From Cephalopachus bancanus (Eukaryota; Chordata; Mammalia; Primates; Tarsiidae): 64,000 nt of DNA. This document shows, one piece after another, positions 12,751-23,295 of the stretch. The stretch spans positions 558,001 to 622,000 of the forward strand of contig JAPVLO010000146.1 in NCBI GenBank assembly GCA_027257055.1, read 5' to 3'. The notes under the pieces are model-generated. The model was given only the letters and a program-made list of their open reading frames with translations. It was not told the DNA's origin and did not search any database. The position numbers and the translations under genes were made by a program. Each line of letters starts with the position of its first letter. Positions within the stretch are counted from its first letter, which is position 1.

Positions 12751-13055
12751 GGTTTTTTTGGGTTGTTTTTTTTTTTTTGAGTTGGAGTCTCACTCTGTCA
12801 CCCAGACTGGAGTGCAGTGGCCGCTCCCGGCCACTGCAGCCTCAACCTGCTGGGCTCCGGCAATCCTTCCGCCTCAGCCTTCCAAGCAGCCGGAACTACA
12901 GGCGTGTGCTACCACGCCCGGCTGATTTATTTATTTATTTATTGTAGAGATGAGCTCTCGCTGCCCAGGCGGGTCTCAAACCCGTGGGCTCAGGCGATCC
13001 ACTCACCTCAGCCTCCCAAAGGCGCGGGATTACAGGCTGAGCCACCGAGCTGGGC
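12751..13055 (-). mobile_element. young dimeric Alu
   Basis: Variant without the CAACTTGG block (CTCGCTGCCCAGGCGGG). Target-site duplication TAGGCCAC(C/A)GGT at 12739-12750 and 13056-13067, one mismatch. Confidence 0.94.
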
Positions 13056-13335
13056 TAGGCCACAGGTTTTAACCATCCAGCACTCATTTCCTCAGTGATT
13101 GGTTCAGAGTTTGGCATGTGACCTATGAGATCATCTTGCTTTCCTGCTGAACTTGAACTCAGGAGGGGTGAGGCCAGAAGCTGCAGCTGCAGCCTCTAAT
13201 GCCCCAGTGCCTGATAGATCAATTCCCCTTCAGCTCTAGTCAGTCTGGGCTGAATTTTCTATCAACCAATAGAAAATACAGAGAGGTATTTATGAGAGCG
13301 GGTGTTAGGGAATCATGTATGATTATATGTCACGA

Positions 13336-13337
<2 letters not shown>

Positions 13338-13428
<91 letters not shown>
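13338..13428 (+). repeat. (TG)n(GA)n compound microsatellite
   Basis: About 25 TG units (13338-13389) pass directly into about 18 GA units (13392-13428). Confidence 0.98.
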
Positions 13429-13429
<1 letters not shown>

Positions 13430-13430
<1 letters not shown>

Positions 13431-13545
13431 AGGAGGAAGTGCTGCCTGAACTGAATCTTGAAAGACCAGCAGACATTCATCAAAGATGCTCTGAGGGACA
13501 AGAAGGGCTTCTGTGCTTGCATCCTGGTGTCAGAGTAGGAAAAAT
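13430..13545 (-). mobile_element. possible L2 fragment
   Basis: CTGAACTGAATCTTGAAAGACC and the following GACAAGAAGGGCTTCTGTGC weakly follow the reverse L2 3' region, in line with the better L2 pieces at 14.2 and 14.9 kb. Confidence 0.4.
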
Positions 13546-14169
13546 TCCAAGTCTTTGGGGCCCCTGTGCTCTGTTCTGGTGCTGCCCCGCATTTCTGTTG
13601 AGGGAGATGTGAATAGGTAGATGTGCAGAAGAAAACTGTCTCTTGAGAAACTGTCTAGTTTCTGCACTGCTGGTTTTCTATGAGTCTTTAATATGCAAAT
13701 ATACACCCAACAACAAATCCTTTGTCTCTCCCTGTTGAACAGTTCTGGAAAGCTTATGAAGCACTTTTCAATGGGGTGCGTGTGAAGTGATAATGATTCT
13801 GTAACATTTCTCTCCTGCTATCCTAGGTCTAACTGGCTACACTGTCATGAAAACAAATTACATGGTACCAAAGACAACATTAACACAATCTATGGGGTAA
13901 ACAATTGCATGATGGATTACTGTAGACTTGTCCATAGTTGCTGCATAATTCAACCTTTCTCTGTTCTGCATATGAATAGCTCTCTCTTGGGCCTTAGTCT
14001 GTGGTTCACTGGAATAGTGTTGACAGCATGAATCAGGGCAATGTACAATGAGAGTACTATACTGTCTCAGTTAGCAGAAGCCTTGAAGAGATGCACCTGT
14101 TTTTTATTAATTATGCTGCAGGCATTCTGAAGACCCAGCAAGAGATCGTCTGCGCAGACAAGCAGTACC
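13546..14169. other. no recognised feature
   Basis: About 620 bases of unique sequence. Confidence 0.4.
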
Positions 14170-14355
14170 AGAAACAGGATGTTGGGATTTCATCCTGAAG
14201 GAAGCCTCTGGAGGTTCTTAACCAGGCAAGGGCAAAGATCAGGTGTATTTTAGAAAGCTCATTCACAGGGAGAGAGGACTTGAAGTGGGGTAGTTGCTGG
14301 AGAAAAGAAGAACTAGTTTGGAAGCTATTTTAGTGATGAGGGAAAAATAAGTTAG
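14170..14355 (-). mobile_element. L2 fragment, reverse orientation
   Basis: GGAAGCCTCTGGAGGTTCTT, AGAAAGCTCATTCACAGGG and GAAGCTATTTTAGTGATGAGG follow the order of the reverse L2 3' region (kidney: 'ggaagccattggagggtttt' type landmarks). Confidence 0.6.
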
Positions 14356-14860
14356 GGGTATGTTAGGTCCGTGGGCTGAGACAGTGCCACGGGTATGTAA
14401 AGAGTTGCACAGAAATTAGATTAGAAAAGAAACTTTGTTTAGAAAGTAGATTAGAGAAAAAGTGTGGATCACCTCTCCAAGACTGAGAGGGGGCCAGACG
14501 CTTAAGGAATGTTTGGCAGTGAATGCTTAGGTTGAAAGAGCTTTTAAATCTTCTTTGGGTGGGGGGCAGGCAAGCACTCACAGGAGCTGACGTCCTGGTG
14601 ATGGGTCTGTTTCTCTTATCTCTGACAACCTGTTGGATGGGTGGTTCAGTCATGCACACATAGACAAAGGTGGGTCGGTGGCTGAATGCGTGGGTCTGTC
14701 ATGGGTGGCTAATCACACAGACAAGAAGGGCAGGGCTGGTAGCTGAAAGACAGACTCCTGGGAGGTGTCAAGAATATTAGGAAAGGCATATTGTCGTGTA
14801 TGATCTCAAGGAGATCAGAGAAACTCCGTTTGGGACTCTGTTCTTTCTGGGTTAAACTAA
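14356..14860. other. unidentified ~500-bp segment interrupting an L2
   Basis: It separates two L2 pieces that are collinear in the same orientation. Its sequence is unlike the flanks (G-rich, repeated GTGGGTC/GGTGGG words). A solo LTR is possible, but no terminal TG..CA or duplication could be fixed. Confidence 0.4.
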
Positions 14861-15035
14861 AGAAGTGGTAATGGGAGTGGTGCGAAGGCACAGTCCGAGA
14901 AGCATTTCAGAGGTAGAATCGATTGACTTAGCTCCTAAGCAACTGTGTGCATGAGAAGCCAGGTGCAGGGGTAGGAGGAGTAAGGATGATCTCTGACTTC
15001 TGACTTGAGCAACAAAGCAAGGGATTACGACCCTG
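14861..15035 (-). mobile_element. L2 fragment, reverse orientation
   Basis: CAGAGGTAGAATCGATTGACTT, GGAGTAAGGATGATCTCTGACTT and GACTTGAGCAAC correspond to the next part of the reverse L2 3' region after the 14.2-14.35 kb piece. Confidence 0.55.
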
Positions 15036-15067
15036 AGCAGCTTGGTACATTGAGGGCAATGCAGAAG

Positions 15068-15230
15068 AGAGCTCAGTTTGAATCCTGACTCCATAAACTG
15101 CTTAGTATTATGGCCTTAGTGCAAGGAAGTTAATGTCTCAGAACCTTACTTTCTTCATCTGTAAAATGGGGCAATAATCTCCCTCTCTTGCATGTATAAA
15201 GTGACTGGTACATAGTCTGTGCTTACGAAG
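15068..15230 (+). repeat. MIR
   Basis: TTTGAATCCTGACTCC, TTAATGTCTCAGAACC, TTTCTTCATCTGTAAAATGGGG and ACTGGTACATAGT in MIR order. Confidence 0.88.
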
Positions 15231-15559
15231 TGGAAGTTACTGTTACCGAGAGAACACACAAGGAGAAACAGTTTACAGAGAAAGACGAGTTTCATTTAAA
15301 AATATTGCACTTGGGGTGACTTGGGCAGACACATGGCCAATGTCTGGTAGGGCTTTAGATATGAGAGGGGACCAAAAAAAAAAAAAACAACACCCAGAAT
15401 TATCTTTTGGAAGGTGGGCCCCTTGTAGTTAGGTAAGTGTTCTAGGAACTCATCGGCATCAGAGTACCAGCTAGCATTGTTGTGAGAGGCTGTGTTCGGC
15501 TTCAGTGGATTTGGGGTTGGTTTTTTTTTTTGAGATTCTTTTAATACATTTGCCCATTT

Positions 15560-15870
15560 CATGATGAGTGATTTACAACCGCACCTGCCCGCACCACTGA
15601 GTGTTGAGCAGTTTTGGACCCAAAACAGTATGGCCCCTGTGCCCCACCCTCCTTATTCACCTGATCTCACCCTGATAGACTTTTTTTGTTTCCCCAGATG
15701 AAAAAATTCCTTAGAGGGAAACATTTGCCCGTGTGGAATAGGTGAAACAAAAAATGGCAGAAGCACTAAAAAGCATCAAAACTGACAAATTCAAAAATTG
15801 TTTTGAGCAGTGGAAAAAGCATCTTGATAGGTGTATTGCATCAAACGGACAGTACTTTGAAAGTGATTGA
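15560..15870 (+). pseudogene. mariner-family transposase, C-terminal remnant
   Basis: Translated pieces give the mariner signature HPPYSPDL (15645-15668, which carries the third catalytic Asp of the D,D34D triad), DFFCFP, then after a frameshift MKKFLRGKH, then in another frame AEALKSIKTDKFKN and CFEQWKKHLDRCIASNGQYF followed by ESD and a stop at 15868-15870. This is the C-terminal third of a mariner transposase (vertebrate HSMAR-like). At least two frameshifts and a stop separate the pieces, so it is dead. The N-terminal DNA-binding part is not visible. Confidence 0.85.
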
Positions 15871-15896
15871 TGTTTAAACATAAAAGAATAAATACA

Positions 15897-16192
15897 GCCG
15901 GGCTCGGTGGCTCAGCCTGTAATCCCACACCTTGGGAGACTGAGGTGAGTGGATTGCCTGAGCCCGCAGGTTTGAGACCTGCCTGGACAACTTGGTGAGA
16001 CCTCATCTCTACAATAAATCAAAAAATTAGACGGGCATGGTAGCGCGCGCCTGTAATTCCAGCTACTTGGAAGACTGAGGCTGAAGGATCACCGGAGCCC
16101 AGCAGGTCAAGGCTGCGGTGGCTAAGAGCAGCCACTGCACTCTAGTCTGGGCGACAGAGTGAGACTCCAACTCAAAAAAAAAAAAAAAAAAG
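15897..16192 (+). mobile_element. young dimeric Alu, nested in mariner
   Basis: Full length with CAACTTGG block; perfect 11-bp duplication GAATAAATACA at 15886-15896 and 16193-16203. Confidence 0.95.
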
Positions 16193-16449
16193 GAATAAAT
16201 ACACAATTTTTAAATAAATAAATTCCAGGTTTTTGGGGTCCCCTCCATATATGGGTATGGAACTTAGGAGAAGTATCTGGACTGAGAGGGACCTGGGGGC
16301 CATAGACTTTTTGAAGTTAGACCAAGGCAAATAAGTCAATGAGAATAACCAGAAACTGTGTGGAGAGAGAAATGGAAGAGCCAAGAGAGGGCCTTGGGAG
16401 CAACAACACTCTGCAGTTGGGCAGACAAGGAGAGCCAGTGGAAGAGACA

Positions 16450-16622
16450 TTGTTCTAGAATCAGAAGTTGGTGCATACTAAAGTTGGAAGACACAGGTTT
16501 GAGTCTCAGCTCCATTGCTGACTAGCTGTGTGATCCTGGTTAATCCATATAACCTCCCTATGCCTGTTTTCTCATCTGCAAAATGGGAATGTTGCTATGT
16601 CTATCTCATGAAACTTTGGTGT
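16450..16622 (+). repeat. MIR
   Basis: GGTTTGAGTCTCAGCTCC, TGACTAGCTGTGTGATCC, TTTTCTCATCTGCAAAATGGG in MIR order. Confidence 0.88.
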
Positions 16623-17362
16623 GTGAAACTGTTTTTCAAGCTGAGAGCCCTCCAAGTGGTTCCATGTGGTCATTTCCCCCTAGGCTGAACCAGCCTGCGT
16701 CTAAAAACAAGGTCACTTTGGGGGTGGGGGGTGGGGTCTCTGGAATAGTGTCCTGGCTTATCCAGCAGGGATTGCAGCCAGCTCAAGCTCCCCTGGGCAG
16801 TTCTGGGAGTCCCAGGCAGTAGGCATGGTACTTAGTGTCGAGGAGGAGTCTATTTTTCTCTGAGGGACCCATGCCTCTACTGAGGATACGGGGCCCCGTG
16901 CACAGCCCCCTCATACTCTCTTCTCCTTGGTTCCACCACCCCAGCCACTCTGGCGGGATTAAGGGTGGGCCTTGCTTCCAGGACACTTGTTCAGCCAGCA
17001 GCTCCCCAAACCTGCCCAGGGGGCCGTGTGCTAGAGGCCCCGCCCCTCTCCTGTGTGGACATTTGGACTCAAGAGCGCGCAGAAGGAGCCCAACAACTGA
17101 TGGACTGGGAGTTCCAATGTCAGAGTCTGGGTCTTGGAGCCCCTCACAGCTGCTTGGGGCAGAGGCGCCTGGCGCCCATGGTGGGTTTCTGTCCTCCTGC
17201 CCTTCACAAGCTGCTGTCCACTTTCCTTTTTGGTCCATCTTGTGGTTAGGGTAACCTGAGTGTGCTGCTCTGTCTCGCAGCCTAAAGGGGCCCAATTGTC
17301 ATGGTAGAGTCTCAAGGTCCTCAGGAGAGTGTGGACTTGCTCAGAGTAGAGATAATAGCTAT
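16623..17362. other. unique GC-rich segment, open in several frames
   Basis: No repeat recognised. On the minus strand an ATG-initiated frame of about 151 codons runs 17238-16783 (MDQKGKWTAACEG...), the longest non-repeat open frame in the window; on the plus strand 139 codons are open at 16835-17254. Neither protein resembles a family that I know. A GC-box-like run lies at about 17036-17050. With no splice signals or homology I do not call a gene; an exon of a long non-coding RNA antisense to the BAALC side is one possibility. Confidence 0.35.
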
Positions 17363-17669
17363 AGGCTGGGCATGGTGGTTCATACCTGTAATCTCGGCAC
17401 TTTGGGAGCCTGAGGAGGAAGGATTGCTTGAGCCCAGGGTTTCAAGACCAGCCTGGGTGATATAGCAAGACCTAGTCTCTACAAAAAAATTTAAAAATTA
17501 GCTGGGCATGCACTACAGGCATGCACCTGTAGTCTCAGCTACTTGGGAGGCTGAGGCGGGAGTATCATCTGAGCCTGGGAGGTGGAGGCTGTGGTCCAGT
17601 CATGATCGTACCAGTGCACTCCAGTTTGGGTGACAGAGTGAGACCCCCAGCTCAAAACAAAACGAAAAC

Positions 17670-17671
<2 letters not shown>
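17363..17671 (+). mobile_element. older dimeric Alu (AluJ-like)
   Basis: GGCTGGGCATGGTGGTTCA start, both arms, a small repeated GGCATGC insertion in the right arm, A-rich tail AAACAAAACGAAAACAAAAC. Confidence 0.92.

Positions 17672-17722
<51 letters not shown>
17672..17722 (+). repeat. (AC)n microsatellite in the Alu tail
   Basis: About 25 AC units grown from the Alu A tail. Confidence 0.97.
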
Positions 17723-17723
<1 letters not shown>

Positions 17724-18116
17724 AAAAACATCAGCTATGGTGAAGAACAGAAACCAGTTAACATCTGTTGACTAAGGGAGACTGGTTAACAGTCACCCCC
17801 ACAATGAAATCCACAGCCAGAAAACGGAGCAAAGACGCTCTTCATGTTCTGCTAAAGGATGACCCACAACATCTTTTCCTAGGTGAATAATGTGAGGCTC
17901 AGAACAGCATAGTGAAAAGAAATTCACTAAATTCATGAACTATCACCCATAGTCTAACGACCTAGCTGTCTATGAGGAGAGGACCAGGGCCGGAGGCAGT
18001 GATAGGTGACGGAAATTTTACTAAGCAATAATTATTACTAAGTAAAAATTTTTCCAAATCTTGAGTCATGAAATTAAGCCACCTATTTCAATAGCCAACT
18101 TAGAAAAAAATCTATT
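17723..18116. other. no recognised feature
   Basis: About 390 bases of unique sequence. Confidence 0.35.
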
Positions 18117-18310
18117 AAGAACATGGCCTATGAAGTCGAGTAGTCCTAAGTTTGAGTTTGACTCCACAGTTCATTGCTATGTAATGTTGAGCAAGTTACT
18201 CAACCTCTCTGGACTCATTTGCTCATCTGTCCCATCACAGCAGTAATGCCTGCCTGATAGGACTGCTGTAATACTCACCCTGCCTGGCACAGAACGGCCA
18301 TTCAACTCCA
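18117..18310 (+). repeat. MIR
   Basis: AAGTTTGAGTTTGACTCC, TGTTGAGCAAGTTACTCAACCTCTC, TTTGCTCATCTGTCCC, GCCTGGCACAGAACGG in MIR order. Confidence 0.85.
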
Positions 18311-18728
18311 ACCGGCTCTTGCTGTCCTTACATTTCCACAAGATTTTTACCACTTTCCATTTCCCTCTTAGTCTGGGCTGTGCTCCGTAAGCTACAGAAC
18401 TGCAAAGCAATGTGATCTGGTGTTTGCATTTTGCTTTTTTTTTTTTTTGATCCCGTGCACTCCCTAGGATAAGGGCTGTAGGGATTGGGTCAAATAAATT
18501 AAACCAGCCTCTGCTGTATTCAAAATTAGTTCTCTTATTTGAAATGGGTTTTGGACCCAGCCTATGCCTGACTGTTTCTTTTGTTTATTTATTTGAGATG
18601 TTTACTTATCTATTTATTTAGTAGCCATTCTTATCCATTTACTTAGAATTTTCTCACTTTAATCAAGCATTGATAATTAAAAATATAAAGTAGAATATGA
18701 TGCCTCTACTTACTATTTCATTTTATAT
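18311..18728. other. AT-rich, no recognised feature
   Basis: About 420 bases with short TTTA/TATT runs. Confidence 0.35.
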
Positions 18729-18910
18729 GTATTTTTTTGAGTCAGGGACATGATCCTGGCTCACTGCAGCCTTGACCTCCTGGGCTCAGTGGGTCCTTCT
18801 GCCTGAGCCTCCTGAGTAGCTGGGTCTACAGGCAGACATCACCACGCCTGGCTAATTATCTATTTATTTATTTATTTGTAGAGTTGAGATCTCACTATTG
18901 TTTCCTAGGC
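18729..18910 (-). mobile_element. older Alu, truncated at its 5' side
   Basis: Right arm and middle linker with (TTTA)n, then stops after TGTTTCCTAGGCT where L1-derived sequence begins; the left arm is missing and is not found beyond the L1. Confidence 0.8.
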
Positions 18911-19500
18911 TATTTTTTTCCCTTTTATTTTAGAGTTGTGAGGAACATGTAGGGATTTGCTACATTAGTATATCGCATGAAGGTGAGGTTCGGGCTTCTA
19001 GAGAGCCCTCTCCTTTTTAGTAGTGGACATGGTACCCAGTGGGTGGTTGCATATCTTCCTCTGCCCTCTTCCAGTTTTTACACGGCAAAATAAACCATCA
19101 AGAAAGTAAAAAGACAACTCACAGAATGGGAAAAAGTATTTGCAAGCTATGCATCCAATAAAGGCCTAACATCCAGGATCTATAAGGAACTCATATGAAT
19201 TGACAGGAAAAACACAAATAACCCCATTAAAAAATGGGTAAAGGACATGAACAGATACTTCTTAAAGGAAGGCATGCAAGTAGCCAACAAACATACTCAG
19301 CTTCACTAATCATCAGAGAACTGCAAATGAAAACTACACCGGTCAGGATGGCTATCATTAAAAAGTCAACAAAACAAAACAAAACAACAACAGGTGTTTG
19401 TGCCGCTGTGGACAAAAGGGGACACCCATACACTGTTGGTGGGAATGCAAGCAGGTTCATCCTTTGTGGAAAGCAGTGTGGAGATTTCTCAAAGAACTGA
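18911..19500. mobile_element. L1 with inverted 5' segment (twin-priming structure)
   Basis: 18911-19075 reads as an L1 3' end on the minus strand (T-rich tail, GAACATGTAGGGATTTGCTAC, CATGGTACCCAGTGGGTGG). 19076-19500 reads as the end of L1 ORF2 on the plus strand (GAATGGGAAAAAGTATTTGC, CCAACAAACATACTCAGC, GGTGGGAATGCAAGCAGG). The two halves are inverted relative to each other, the usual signature of twin priming. Confidence 0.85.
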
Positions 19501-19989
19501 AGATTGGCTCTTTCCTTAGAGTGAGTTCTTTTCCCAGGCTCTCCTTGGTCCTTCCTGCAAAGAGTTTCCCAACAGTCCACCCTGTGGATCCCCGAAGCAT
19601 GTCTAGATTCCTGGTGAGCACAGTTTGCATTAAGCTATTAAGACATTAGTTGTTATCATGGCGTCCACTTTCTGTCATCTTCAATCACGCATGTTATGCA
19701 TTGTAGTCCCTGAAGTGTGACCGGGATTTCATTCCAGCACAGTGATGGCTCCAGGGCTCATGGGCTAGATGGATGAGGGTCACGCTGTGTTGTGACAGGA
19801 GACAGGCAGCGCCCCAGTCAAGTCTGTCCATACCTTCTTGGCACTAGGGAGTGCTATCTTGTTTAGCTCTTTTTGGTTTTGTTTTAGCCTTTGAATGAAT
19901 GGTCTTGCTACATTGACATCTTCCTAAGTGGACAGTAAAAGGTACAGGAAGATGATTGTGGAAAGGAGAGCCAGGTCTGTTCGACCAGC
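19501..19989. other. no recognised feature
   Basis: About 490 bases of unique sequence. Confidence 0.35.
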
Positions 19990-20140
19990 TGTCTTGCTCT
20001 TCCTCTTCAGGGAGTGGGTGTTAAGGCAGCTTCCCAGGCTCAACTCCCAGAGCCAAGGCTCAGCAGATTTGGAATGGGACCCAGGAATGTGCATTTTAGT
20101 AACCACTCAGGTGATAGTGGTATCAGTGTTCCAAAGGGCA
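19990..20140 (+). mobile_element. MER5-like hAT fragment
   Basis: CAGATTTGGAATGGGACCCAGG, ATGTGCATTTTAGTAACCACTCAGGTGATAG follow MER5A/B landmarks (conserved TTTGCATTTCTAAC..CAGGTGATGCTGATG order). Confidence 0.55.
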
Positions 20141-20189
20141 GATTTGGAAAAGCAAAAAATGGATTTTTTTCTTTTCTTTTTTTAAAATT

Positions 20190-20440
20190 TGCTTTTCCTA
20201 CTTCAAGTCCCCTTTACAAGGGGGAGGTTAGCCTTTGGCTTAAGGCCTTCAACTGACTGAATGAGGCCCACCTACATTATGGAAGATAATCTGCTTTACT
20301 CAAAGTTCATTTACTTAAATCTTAATCTCATCTAAAAAATACCTTTACAGCAACATCCAGAGCTGTTTAACTAAATATATGGGTACTGTGGCCTGGCCAA
20401 ATTGACACATAAAATTAATCATGCATCCCTTGCAGCAGTA
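20190..20440 (+). repeat. dispersed mammalian repeat, family not named
   Basis: AATGAGGCCCACCTACATTATGGAAG, TAATCTGCTTTACTCAAAGTTC, AATCTCATCTAAAAAATACC, GGCCAAATTGACACATAAAATTAA are landmarks that I have seen together in many mammalian loci; family name uncertain. Confidence 0.5.
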
Positions 20441-21051
20441 CATAAAATACTTGAAAAACAAAATAAAATAAAATTTCCTTTTCCTATCTTTTCTTTAAAG
20501 TCTGTCCCCCCCACACACCCTCATGCTTGCTGATTTCTAATTGTGTACTCATGTTTGTTAGAGCTTCATCTGTGGGAATCTTCCAGGCTTCAGTGGGTGA
20601 TGCTTTCTTTAGGGAAGATTTGTACCTATGTCTGCCAAGATCCAGGGGACACTGCCAACTTGGACCCACTGAAAGCTCCTTCAGAGTTCTGGCTTAATGA
20701 AAGACTCTTAGGTTTGACTCCCCTCTCTGCTGCTGGACCAAGAGTTAGGATCTGGATCATGGCATTTCTACCACAATTTGCTCTTCATGTAGTTCTGTTC
20801 CTCCCTGTTTGTTCACTGTTTCCAGCTCTAATTTCTACGTATGGTTTACTTCTTTTTGTGGGGAAGAGTCCCTTGACAATTTCCCCTATTTCCTACAAAC
20901 CCTGCATTGCATGAATAAGCATGCTTTATTTAGGATGTAGTTGTTTTGTATCAGGAGGGCCCACTAGAATATTCTTTTTCAGAAAAAATGTAGGTGTTCT
21001 TGCTTCTATGAGATAAAGGGTCATGCATCTATTGTGGAAGAGTTATTCCTC
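20441..21051. other. no recognised feature
   Basis: About 610 bases; the 123-codon open frame at 20543-20914 shows no similarity that I recognise. Confidence 0.4.
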
Positions 21052-21063
21052 AAGCTTCTGCAA

Positions 21064-21362
21064 GCCGGGCTCGGTGGCTCAGCCTATAATCCCGCGCCTT
21101 TGGGAGGCTGAGATGAGTGGATTGTTTGAGCCCACGGGTTTGAGACCCGCCTGGGCAGGTGAGACCTCATCTCTACAATAAAATAAAAAAATTAGTTGGG
21201 TGTGGTAGTGCGCGCCTGTAATTCCGGCTACAATTCGGAAGGCCGAGGCGAAGGATCGCCGGAGCCCAGCAGGTCGAGGCTGCGGTGGCTGGGAGTGGCC
21301 ACTGCACTCCAGTCTGGGCGACAGAATGAAATTCCAACTCAAAAAGAAAAAAAAAAAAGAAA
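21064..21362 (+). mobile_element. young dimeric Alu
   Basis: CCTGGGCAGGTGAGACC (block-deleted variant); perfect 12-bp duplication AAGCTTCTGCAA at 21052-21063 and 21363-21374. Confidence 0.95.
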
Positions 21363-21765
21363 AAGCTTCTGCAAACTGGCATTCCACACAGTAGGAGGGC
21401 TGATCGAACTACATGTCTGGGTGCCATTTGTGTGTACCTTCTTATAGACTTGCTGGTGTATTGTATTGTACTCTGCTCCCATGTCTTGAAGTCTGATAAG
21501 ACGAAAAGCAGAGTCATAACACATTCTATAATTCCACTTGCATCTGCACCTACTTTTTTCTTTCTTCTTGTTTCAGTGAAGGGGGTATCTCTCTTGCATC
21601 AAACTCAGCCTTACACTGTGGGTGTTAGATCCCATTTCTCTAATCATCTCAAGGACCTTGCTCCATATCCTCCCTCTTATGCACCATCAATTTCTCTTTC
21701 TCTGGTAGGCAGGTCCCATCTCAAAAGTGCTCTATTTTCCATCTTTAAAAAAACCCACTCTTGGT

Positions 21766-22062
21766 CAGGCACAGTGGCTGTAATCCCAGTGCTTTGGAAG
21801 ACAAGGCGGGAGGATCACTTGAGCCCAGGAGTTTGAGACCAGCCTGGGCAACATAGGCTCTACCAAAAAAAAAAAAGAAAGAAAAATAATTAGCTGGGCA
21901 TGGTGGTGTATGCCTGTAGTCCCAACTACTCAGGAAGCTGAGGTGGAAGGATCGCCTGAGTTTAGGCAATCAGGGCTGTGGTGAGCCATGATTGTGCACT
22001 GTCCTCTAGCCTGGGCAACAGAGTGAGATCCGGACTGAAATCAAACAAAACAAAACAAAAGA
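21766..22062 (+). mobile_element. older dimeric Alu (AluJ-like)
   Basis: GGTCAGGCACAGTGGCTGTAATCC start, both arms, tail CAAACAAAACAAAACAAAA. Confidence 0.9.
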
Positions 22063-22695
22063 GTTTTTTAAAAAATGCCCAGTCTTGATCCAACCTACTC
22101 TGACTCACATTTCTATTCTCCTTTAGAGCCAACTTTCTCTATATGTGTCAGAAACTGTCTTTGCTTTCTATTTTTAGCAAGGTTATTCTCACACGTATTT
22201 TAAAGACTTAAGAGTTCTGTAAGACTTGCTATGAGAAACAGCAGTGACCCCTTCTGCCTCCCCACCAGAGACAATTACTTATAACTTTTCCAACTGCCTT
22301 TTCATTTTGGCATTTAGCTCTGTGTTAAGTAAAATGCTAATATTGTGCTACTTCCAGATCCTCGGTTATGAGCAGTATCTGCTGAGGATGAGGACTTAAC
22401 TCCCATTCTTTTTCCTTCCCACAACACACACATGGGCTCCTCCTATCTCCCGCCCTGCCTGTATAGTTACATCATCATTTTGCTCAGTTCAATAATCAAC
22501 ATGTATCTTATTTTGATTATATGGTGAGACTGAGAGCAGAGCTATGTAGTAAATCGAGACTACTTTTTCTTTCCTACACAACTTTAGTTTTCCTTGGGAA
22601 TAACTTTTTTATTTGCTTATTTTTCTATTCTATTATTACCAGTTTAACCTCAAACTGCCATTATTCAACTCTCCTTTCAAAATGCCTGGATTTAT
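22063..22695. other. no recognised feature
   Basis: About 630 bases of unique AT-rich sequence. Confidence 0.4.
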
Positions 22696-22699
22696 GCTA

Positions 22700-23295
22700 T
22701 TGAGGCAGGTTATTCAGTGCAGGTTAGACAGAGAAAAATTTCTTGTAGGCAGTTTAAATTAAAATAGAGTAAGCTTAGCCGGGCGTGGTAGCGCACGCCT
22801 GTAGTTCCAGCTACTCGGAAGGCTGAGGCGGAAGGATCACCAGAGCCCAGCAGGTCGAGACTGCGGTGGCTGGGAGTGGCCACTTCACTCCAGTCTGGGT
22901 GACAGAGTAAGACTCCAACTCAAAAAAAAAAAAATAGAATAAGCATTCAGATAGCTTTCTTATTGGTACATGACCTTCACCTGGCGACCAGACCTGACCA
23001 CCTTGTGGGCTGAAATGTGAATTTACCAGTGTAGCCCACCCCACTCTCTTAGCCCACCAAAAGTGGAGATGGTAATCGCCCACCCTCTTAGTTCACGGTT
23101 AGCATAATGATCGTTGTAAAAGTATATAAAGCTTCTTGTCAAAGGCGAAATGTGTGTTCTTTCTCTTAAGATGCCTGTATCCATTGGGTATGCCTCCTTC
23201 TCTTTCTAATAAATTCTTTCTTAAACTATACTTGAATTTGCTCTGAAATTCTTTTCTGCGGTGAGTCAAAAGAACCCATGGAGCGTCACATCATC
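22700..23295 (+). mobile_element. probable ERV1-type LTR, split by a truncated Alu
   Basis: Promoter-like GTATATAAAGC at about 23121, polyadenylation signal AATAAA at about 23209, then TTGCTCTGAAATTCTTTTC and GTGAGTCAAAAGAACCCA, a layout typical of gammaretrovirus-like LTRs. No internal viral gene follows. The 5' boundary (possibly TGAGGCAGG at 22701) is uncertain. Confidence 0.6.
22775..22930 (+). mobile_element. 5'-truncated young Alu (right arm only)
   Basis: Starts TTAGCCGGGCGTGGTAGC at the beginning of the right arm and ends in A13. Duplication AAAATAGAGTAAGC / AAAATAGAATAAGC at 22761-22774 and 22931-22944, one mismatch. Confidence 0.93.

Larger units (their letters stand above)
15380..16245 (+). 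mobile_element. mariner DNA transposon remnant, split by a young Alu
   Basis: Holds the transposase remnant; resumes after the Alu with ACAATTTTTAAATAAATAAATTCC and GGTTTTTGGGGTCCCCTCC, plausibly the 3' untranslated part and decayed inverted repeat. The 5' limit is uncertain. Confidence 0.7.

Noticed and set aside
22700..23295. Complete endogenous retrovirus
   Set aside because: Only an LTR-like stretch is visible; no gag, pol or env remnant follows.
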